From: an uncultured Fretibacterium sp.
GTDB taxonomy: Bacteria > Synergistota > Synergistia > Synergistales > Aminobacteriaceae
Assembly (NCBI GenBank): GCA_937915755.1
Contig: CALGGR010000040.1
Span: forward strand, 1-5,538
Direction of reading: 5' to 3'
DNA: 5,538 nucleotides
The translations under genes and the position numbers were made by a program. The stretch's first letter is position 1; each line of letters starts with the position of its first letter. A model generated the notes under the pieces. It did no database searches. It was not told where the DNA came from and saw nothing but the letters and a program-made list of their open reading frames with translations. This document shows, piece by piece, positions 1-4,359 of the stretch.

Positions 1-54
1 TAAAGATCGGTAAGAGTATGGACAAGCTCGCGACTTCAGTCGTGAGTAGTTGAC
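1..54 (+). mobile_element. Right end of an IS200/IS605 (IS1341/TnpB-type) element, cut by window edge
   Basis: Seen: bases 27-34 (CTCGCGAC) and 39-46 (GTCGTGAG) form an 8-bp stem with one G-T wobble around a TTCA loop, followed by TAGTTGAC ending at 54. Known: IS200/IS605 elements have no terminal inverted repeats but carry an imperfect subterminal hairpin near each end, and right ends of the 'CGACTT-AGTCG-TG-GTAGTT-AC' kind commonly follow tnpB genes. Inference: the element lies to the left of the window and its right boundary is at about base 54, after TTGAC. The element body, left end and any transposase are outside the window, so family assignment rests on this one motif as I remember it. 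Confidence 0.55.
3..53 (+). CDS. Possible C-terminal tail of a TnpB protein (partial)
   Basis: The plus-strand frame starting at base 3 is open from the window edge to a TGA at 51-53 and would end a protein with KIGKSMDKLATSVVSS. The other two plus frames stop at once (TAA at 1-3 and 11-13). In IS1341-type elements the tnpB reading frame often runs into the right-end hairpin, so its last residues are encoded by the hairpin, which would fit here. Sixteen codons cannot establish a gene; an alternative is that tnpB ended earlier, for example at the TAA at 1-3, and this frame is open by chance. Confidence 0.3.
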   Translation, partial: KIGKSMDKLATSVVSS

Positions 55-109
55 TTTCTACTTGCTCAGTATATCGCCTCGTGATACGTCCTTTCCAAAC
101 TCGATGAAA

Positions 110-139
110 CCTCCCGTTGAAGTTAGCGGGAGGCTTTTT
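110..139 (+). terminator. Rho-independent terminator between the element end and recA
   Basis: CCTCCCG (110-116) pairs perfectly with CGGGAGG (127-133), with T117-G126 and T118-A125 able to extend the stem around a GAAGTT loop. On the plus strand it is followed by C and five T (135-139), the classic pattern. Read on the minus strand, the same hairpin lies about 10 bases past the recA stop but is followed only by TTTC, so it would be a weaker terminator for recA. It is still the only visible hairpin downstream of recA. It may work in both directions between convergent transcripts. Confidence 0.75.
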
Positions 140-143
140 GTTA

Positions 144-1325
144 CTAGTTTTCGGAGTCTGACTCACCGTCAGCAATATCGAGCATATCATCTTCGCCGTC
201 AGCAGAAAGATTCTCAAGCTCACTCAAAATCTCTGAGGCCATAGCTGCGTCATCATCCTCTGTCCGCATCACTTCCCCAGCCTCTGGAATGTAGCCGATG
301 CCATCGTTGGCCTTAAGCATTATCGCCTTCATGATTTCGTCCTGCAAAGCCGGGTTTTCCGCGAGGAATTTTGCGACGGTCTCTTTGCCTTGACCTAGCG
401 TCTCTCCCTTGTAGGTCAGCCATGAACCCTTCTTGCCGATTATCCCGTAGTCAACAGCCATGTCAACAACCGCAACTCCAACAGGGATTCCCTTCCCGTA
501 AATTAAACTCGCATGTGCTGTCCTGAAAGGCGGGGCAAGTTTGTTCTTCACGACCTTAAGATACAATTCATGGCCGATGGTAACATCGCTCTTCTCAAGT
601 TTCTTCCCGCGTCGAACCTCAAGGCGTATCGAGGCGTAGAACTTCAGTGCGCGTCCTCCCGTTGTAGTCTCGCTAGGACCGGGGGCGTAACCTGTCGATA
701 TTAACGCTCTAAGCTGGTTGATGAAAAAAACGGTGCAGTTCGTCTTCGAGATTATTGACGCAAGACGCCTCAGTGAGTATGACATGAGCCTGGCCTGAAG
801 CCCCATCTGGCTCTCGCCTATTCTTCCGTCAATCTCTGCCTGCGGTGTCAGAGCTGCAACCGAGTCAACAACAACAACGTCAATCGCTCCTGTCCTCACC
901 ATCTGATCGAGAATATAGAGTGCCTGTTCGCCGCTGTCGGGCTGTGAAAGATAGAGATTATCGATGTCAACGCCCAAGGTTTTTGCCAGACGCGGATCGA
1001 GAGCATGTTCAGCGTCAATGAAGGCCGCTACACCTCCTGCTTTCTGTGCCTCAGCGATCGCACATAGGGCGATTGTGGTTTTTCCCGAACCTTCAGGGCC
1101 GAATATCTCGACGATCCTTCCTTTGGGGTAGCCGCCTATTCCTAGCGCAACATCAAGAGGAAGTACACCGCTGGGTATGACTTCGATACTTTTCTTCGCG
1201 GTTTCGCCCAGTCTCATTATTGCGCCGTCGCCGAACTTGCTGCGAATATCGCCGATTGCGTCCTCGAGAACCTGCTCGCGGGTCGTCTGTCCTGATTTCT
1301 TTGCAGCTTTAGCCAGAGTAATCAC
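144..1325 (-). CDS. recA: RecA recombinase
   Basis: Cytoplasmic DNA-dependent ATPase that forms filaments on single-stranded DNA, drives homologous pairing and strand exchange, and serves as co-protease for LexA-type repressors. Counting from the GTG at 1323-1325 (393 residues): Walker A GPEGSGKT at 76-83, the FIDAEHALD segment with the catalytic Glu at 106, Walker B VVVVDS at 150-155, loop L1 around EIDGRIGESQMGLQARLMS (164-182), L2 from NQ (203-204) to ETTTGG (219-224), then KFYASIRLEVRR and the conserved VVKNKLAPPF. The C-terminus is a long acidic tail (about 355-393, with EDDD and GEDD), making it longer than the 353-residue E. coli protein. L2 is two residues longer than in E. coli RecA. 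The GTG is the only standard start before an in-frame TAG, but AGGGAG (1325-1330) overlaps it; CTG at 1314-1316 sits 8 bases after that site and would give an N-terminus MAKAAKKSG (390 residues). Last gene of the cluster, stop TAG. Confidence 0.98.
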   Translation of the reverse strand: MITLAKAAKKSGQTTREQVLEDAIGDIRSKFGDGAIMRLGETAKKSIEVIPSGVLPLDVALGIGGYPKGRIVEIFGPEGSGKTTIALCAIAEAQKAGGVAAFIDAEHALDPRLAKTLGVDIDNLYLSQPDSGEQALYILDQMVRTGAIDVVVVDSVAALTPQAEIDGRIGESQMGLQARLMSYSLRRLASIISKTNCTVFFINQLRALISTGYAPGPSETTTGGRALKFYASIRLEVRRGKKLEKSDVTIGHELYLKVVKNKLAPPFRTAHASLIYGKGIPVGVAVVDMAVDYGIIGKKGSWLTYKGETLGQGKETVAKFLAENPALQDEIMKAIMLKANDGIGYIPEAGEVMRTEDDDAAMASEILSELENLSADGEDDMLDIADGESDSEN

Positions 1326-1330
1326 TCCCT
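1325..1330 (-). promoter_or_regulatory. Ribosome-binding site deciding the recA start
   Basis: The minus strand reads AGGGAG here. Its last G is the first base of the GTG codon, so it cannot serve that start with normal spacing. It lies 8 bases before the in-frame CTG at 1314-1316. No other purine-rich Shine-Dalgarno-like stretch is visible in the preceding 30 bases. This argues, without proving it, for CTG initiation. Confidence 0.5.
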
Positions 1331-1358
1331 AATATCGTAATGTGAAATTTGCCCGAAT

Positions 1359-1389
1359 AGTATACAGCATTTCGCAGGGAGAATTTTAA
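1359..1389 (-). promoter_or_regulatory. Candidate recA promoter in the cinA-recA gap
   Basis: On the minus strand TATACT (1359-1364) matches five of six bases of the -10 consensus and is preceded directly by TG. The best -35 match is TTAAAA (1384-1389, four of six) with a rather long 19-base spacer. It overlaps the last bases of cinA. An imperfect inverted repeat beginning CGAA and ending TTCG (1354-1374) straddles the -10 and could be an operator. recA commonly has its own damage-inducible promoter even when cotranscribed with cinA. I do not recognise a standard LexA box, so this is a weak prediction. Confidence 0.35.
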
Positions 1390-2600
1390 TGTCCGCGAAT
1401 TTCCTTCCACAGTTCAGAAAGCGCAAACCTAACCGCCCTCATCCTGACTTCCTCACGATTTCCTGGCAGTCTCTTCATCATTGACCGTTTACCCTCGCTT
1501 CCGGCAATCCCGAACCAAACTGTCCCGACAGGTTTTGACTCGCTTCCACCGTCGGGGCCTGCGATTCCCGTAGTCGAAACCGCAAAATCAGCACTGTAAA
1601 CTTTCCTCGCACCTTCCGCCATTTCCTGAGCGCACTCCGAGCTTACCGCACCGAATCTCGAAAGCGTCTCACTCTTAACCCCGAGAATCTTCATCTTCGC
1701 GTCATTGCTGTAAGTTACCGCCGAGCCGTTGAAGACATCAGAGCTTCCCGCGAGTTCCGTTAGCGCGCCTCCGACAAGCCCGCCCGTGCATGACTCAGCG
1801 CAAGCTACCATGACTCCCTTAGCCCTCGCCTCAATGAGAACAGCGTCAGCTATTGACCGTGAGCCTTCAGGAAGAACAAGCCCATCAAATCTTGAGCGTG
1901 TCAGACCTTCAGCCCATGCTACAGTCTCAGGCTCGCCCCTCAAAATCAATTCAACCTGCGGGAATGCAGGAAGTATCGAAACATGAAGCCTCTCATTCTT
2001 GATGACTTCGGGAATTTTGCCGGCTATCGTCATTTCGGGTGTGTCGAGGATTATCACGGAGGCTGTACGCTTTTCGTCGGTCGTGAAAATTTCGGGAAAT
2101 TCCTGCCTCGTCATGGCCTCATACTCGAAAGGTACGCCGGGAAGTGCGATGACCTTCGTACCTTCACGTTCAAACTTTATCCCAAGCGCGAAACCTGCGG
2201 GGTTAAAGACAGTCTCCGCGAGTTCTGGAATCATTGCCTGCGGGTCTCTGACGCTCTCGGTGTAGGCCAGCCTCTTGGGGGCATTCCTGACACGTTCAAC
2301 AACACGGTCATAGGCTTTGTTATCGGCTTGAAGTCCGCAGCCTAAGTATCGTGCTATTGCGTTGCGTGTCTTGTCGTCATGAGTTGGGCCGAGTCCTCCC
2401 GACATTATGAGAACGTCCGTCTTCCCAACCCAGCGCGACAAAAGGGAAATGATTTCGTCCTCCTCGTCCGAGATTACTTCTATGCGTTTGACTTCCCAGC
2501 CCTTCGCGTGAAACTTTCCGGCCATGAAGTGAGCGTTCTTCTCAAGCCTAGCACCGCTCAATAATTCGTCGCCTACTGCCGCCAATACTGCGCTTTTCAT
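1386..2600 (-). CDS. cinA: CinA-family protein: molybdopterin-binding-like domain plus PncC-type NMN amidohydrolase domain
   Basis: Full-length two-domain CinA of 404 residues, close to the usual size. The N-terminal MoCF/COG1058 domain (about 1-170) shows AAVGDELLSG (7-16) and GGLGPTHDD (68-76); this domain is linked in the family to ADP-ribose pyrophosphatase activity. A middle segment follows, with the conserved ALPGVPFEY at 152-160. The C-terminal CinA/PncC domain (about 250-404) has ACAESCTGG (266-274) and TTGIAGPDGG (343-352), typical of nicotinamide-mononucleotide deamidases that recycle NMN in NAD salvage. An in-frame start 11 codons upstream exists (frame from 2633), but ATG at 2598-2600 is preferred: the next residues align with the family N-terminus, GGAGG (2611-2615) lies 10 bases before it, and it overlaps the pgpA stop as TAATG. 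cinA next to recA is a widespread arrangement, and in streptococci the pair is cotranscribed in competence; nothing here shows competence control. Precise enzymatic roles are inferred from family. Confidence 0.95.
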   Translation of the reverse strand: MKSAVLAAVGDELLSGARLEKNAHFMAGKFHAKGWEVKRIEVISDEEDEIISLLSRWVGKTDVLIMSGGLGPTHDDKTRNAIARYLGCGLQADNKAYDRVVERVRNAPKRLAYTESVRDPQAMIPELAETVFNPAGFALGIKFEREGTKVIALPGVPFEYEAMTRQEFPEIFTTDEKRTASVIILDTPEMTIAGKIPEVIKNERLHVSILPAFPQVELILRGEPETVAWAEGLTRSRFDGLVLPEGSRSIADAVLIEARAKGVMVACAESCTGGLVGGALTELAGSSDVFNGSAVTYSNDAKMKILGVKSETLSRFGAVSSECAQEMAEGARKVYSADFAVSTTGIAGPDGGSESKPVGTVWFGIAGSEGKRSMMKRLPGNREEVRMRAVRFALSELWKEIRGH

Positions 2601-2615
2601 TACAGCCAAGCCTCC
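2598..2615 (-). promoter_or_regulatory. cinA ribosome-binding site and TAATG coupling junction
   Basis: GGAGG (2611-2615 on the minus strand) lies inside the last codons of pgpA, 10 bases before the cinA ATG. The TAA of pgpA shares its last A with the ATG (TAATG). This decides the start against the longer upstream frame and indicates re-initiation by terminating ribosomes. Confidence 0.7.
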
Positions 2616-3076
2616 ATTAACCCGTAAATCCAACCTGAATGATAAAGGTATGCGTTAAGCCCCTGAAGTATCAGGTTGCCCATTATTCCACCAACAATGT
2701 CATCTGCCATTATCCCCCAGCCGCCCGGCAACTTCTCCATCGCGCATACAGGCCATGGCTTGAGTATGTCTATCAGTCTGAACAGGAAGAAGCCCGGAAT
2801 TATGAAGCCTTTGGGGAGAAGATATATCGTCAGCCACATTCCAGGAAGCTCGTCAATGTTGAGGAAGCTAGGATCTTTCTTGTTGAAATATATCTCAGAT
2901 TTTCCCGTAACATAAACGCCCAACAGCGACACAGCCATAATCGCCAAAATCGGAATGTCAACGAAAATGCTGACGACGCAGGCCGCCGCCGAACTAACAG
3001 TGCCGGGCATTCCCGAAGGAATAAAACCAAGCCCGAACAAACTCGCAATCCACACATAATAAGGATAATTCTTCAT
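2600..3076 (-). CDS. pgpA: Phosphatidylglycerophosphatase A
   Basis: Integral membrane phosphatase that dephosphorylates phosphatidylglycerol phosphate to phosphatidylglycerol. The 158-residue protein matches the family in length and motif order: FGLGFIPSGMPGTVSS near the N-terminus (14-29), KKDPSFLNIDELPGM (66-80) with the Asp-Glu pair at 75-76, FRLIDILKPWP (99-109), and GGWGIMADDIVGG (118-130) with Asp 125-126. Hydrophobic stretches at about 28-55, 79-98 and 128-145 fit a small membrane protein. The DELPGM segment deviates slightly from the more usual DE-x-V/A-GM. The ATG overlaps the rimO TGA as ATGA, and AGGTGAT lies just upstream, so the start is well supported and translation is probably coupled to rimO. 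The stop overlaps the cinA ATG. Confidence 0.93.
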   Translation of the reverse strand: MKNYPYYVWIASLFGLGFIPSGMPGTVSSAAACVVSIFVDIPILAIMAVSLLGVYVTGKSEIYFNKKDPSFLNIDELPGMWLTIYLLPKGFIIPGFFLFRLIDILKPWPVCAMEKLPGGWGIMADDIVGGIMGNLILQGLNAYLYHSGWIYGLMEAWL

Positions 3077-4359
3077 GCTATCACCTCTCCGAATAAATCA
3101 TTTTCCGCGCAGTCGTAGATTTTTGCCCTAACAATACTGCCCGGCTTCAAGTCTTCAACATTCCCTGTGAGCGTTACAATCCCATCAACTTCGGGAGCAT
3201 CACGGTATGACCTTCCGCAAACCACGTCTTCATTCTCGTCGACTAGAACATCAAGCTCGCGCCCGATGAATAATTCTCCGCGTTCCTGCGCTATTTCTGA
3301 CTGAAGCTCCATGATGCGGTCGCAGCGTGATTCGGCTGCCTTACGCGAGACTTTGCCCTTGAAACTTGCGGCCTTTGTTCCCTCTTCTGGTGAATAAACG
3401 AACGCACCAAGCCTGTCGAACTCAATATCGCTCACAAAATCCATGAGCCTCCCGAAACTCTTTGCGTCCTCGCCTGGAAAGCCTGTCATTACAGTAGTCC
3501 TCAGTGTAAACAGAGGGGCAATCTCACGAATGTACGTGAATATTCTCCGCATGTGTCCTTCAGGGCATGGACGGTTCATTCGGGCGAGTATTTCGGGGTC
3601 TGAATGCTGAATTGGAATGTCAAGGTAGTGGAGGATTTTATCCTGCGACATCAGGAAGTTGGTTAGTGCCTCGTCGACACGATTTGGGTGAAGGTATAGC
3701 AATCGCAGCCATGTCCCAGCCGGAACTGTGGCGTTAAGCTCATGTATCAGTGTCCGAAGGTTCGTACCGTCCGAAAATTCCTGACCGTAGACCGTCAAGT
3801 CCTGACCGACAAGGCAAAGTTCCCTTGCGCCAGCCGAACACATTATTGATGCCTCGCGCAAAATCTGCTCCATCGGAACGCTTCTGAGACGGCCGCGAAT
3901 CATCGGGATTGCACAGTATGAGCATAGCGTGTTGCAGCCCTCAGAGATTTTTAGGTAACGAGACCAGTAATTATTGCTGACTGGTGAGACAGGAGGACAG
4001 TTCTTGCTTTCGGGTTGACCGAGAAAGTCTATGACCTTCCCCCATTCTTCGGACCTTGCGAAAAGGTCAACGCTCTCCGAAAATTCCTCGCGCAGTTCCT
4101 TCTCGTAGCGATTCACGAGACAGCCAGCAACGATTAGAGTCTTGATTTTTCCGTCATTCTTCAGTGCCTCAAGGTCGATAATCGCATCAATATTCTCCTT
4201 CACAGCGTCCTGAATGAAACCGCATGTGTTAATGATGGCGCATTCTGAGTCCTTTGGGTCATCGGTGATTTCATGGCCGCAGGATTCGAGCTGTGCCTTG
4301 AGATGCTCAGAGTCGGCGGTGTTCTTGGCACAGCCCATGCTGAGGAGGTATATTCTCAT
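3073..4359 (-). CDS. rimO: Ribosomal protein S12 methylthiotransferase RimO
   Basis: Radical-SAM enzyme that adds a methylthio group to the conserved aspartate of ribosomal protein S12. All three parts are present in 428 residues: the N-terminal UPF0004 domain with cluster cysteines 10 (MGCAKNTADSE), 46 (NTCGFI) and 80 (AGCLVNRY); the radical-SAM core with CxxxCxxC at 142, 146 and 149 (EGCNTLCSYCAIPMIRGR); and a C-terminal TRAM domain from about 361. RimO rather than MiaB is favoured by the NTCGFIQDAV...AGCLVNRYEKEL pattern, LVGQDLTVYG (183-192), LRLLYLHP (218-225), YLDIPIQH (245-252) and FDRLGAFVYSPEEGT (314-328). The linker at about 113-130 is short and poorly conserved. ATG at 4357-4359 directly follows the TAA of the upstream gene, with GAGG five bases before that TAA-ATG junction's ATG, so the genes are likely coupled. 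Stop overlaps pgpA. Confidence 0.96.
   Translation of the reverse strand: MRIYLLSMGCAKNTADSEHLKAQLESCGHEITDDPKDSECAIINTCGFIQDAVKENIDAIIDLEALKNDGKIKTLIVAGCLVNRYEKELREEFSESVDLFARSEEWGKVIDFLGQPESKNCPPVSPVSNNYWSRYLKISEGCNTLCSYCAIPMIRGRLRSVPMEQILREASIMCSAGARELCLVGQDLTVYGQEFSDGTNLRTLIHELNATVPAGTWLRLLYLHPNRVDEALTNFLMSQDKILHYLDIPIQHSDPEILARMNRPCPEGHMRRIFTYIREIAPLFTLRTTVMTGFPGEDAKSFGRLMDFVSDIEFDRLGAFVYSPEEGTKAASFKGKVSRKAAESRCDRIMELQSEIAQERGELFIGRELDVLVDENEDVVCGRSYRDAPEVDGIVTLTGNVEDLKPGSIVRAKIYDCAENDLFGEVIA

Larger units (their letters stand above)
1..74 (+). ncRNA. Possible 3' end of a TnpB omegaRNA: scaffold hairpin plus guide
   Basis: In TnpB systems the guide RNA is read from the 3' part of tnpB through the right end of the element; the last scaffold part is the right-end hairpin and the guide is the flanking host DNA just past the boundary. 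Here the hairpin is 27-46, the tail TAGTTGAC is 47-54, and the guide would begin at 55 (TTTCTACTTGCTCAGTATAT, 55-74). The 5' part of the RNA lies outside the window. The 3' limit is set by the usual guide length of roughly 16-20 bases, not by a signal seen here. A plus-strand terminator at 110-139 could end the primary transcript. Confidence 0.35.

Noticed and set aside
55..109. Promoter, small RNA or second hairpin between the element end and the terminator
   Set aside because: I see only very short, unconvincing inverted repeats and no good -10/-35 pair; apart from a possible guide at 55-74 nothing is supported.
1983..2345. Plus-strand open frames of 88-120 codons inside cinA
   Set aside because: They are antisense to conserved cinA sequence and have no support of their own.
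2601..2633. Longer cinA start at 2633 (11 extra residues)
   Set aside because: The extra residues do not resemble the CinA N-terminus, and the ATG at 2600 has GGAGG at good spacing and the TAATG junction with pgpA.
2639..3118. A 159-codon plus-strand open frame lying across pgpA
   Set aside because: It is antisense to a clear, motif-complete pgpA, has no ribosome-binding site or recognisable domain, and its composition looks like a shadow.
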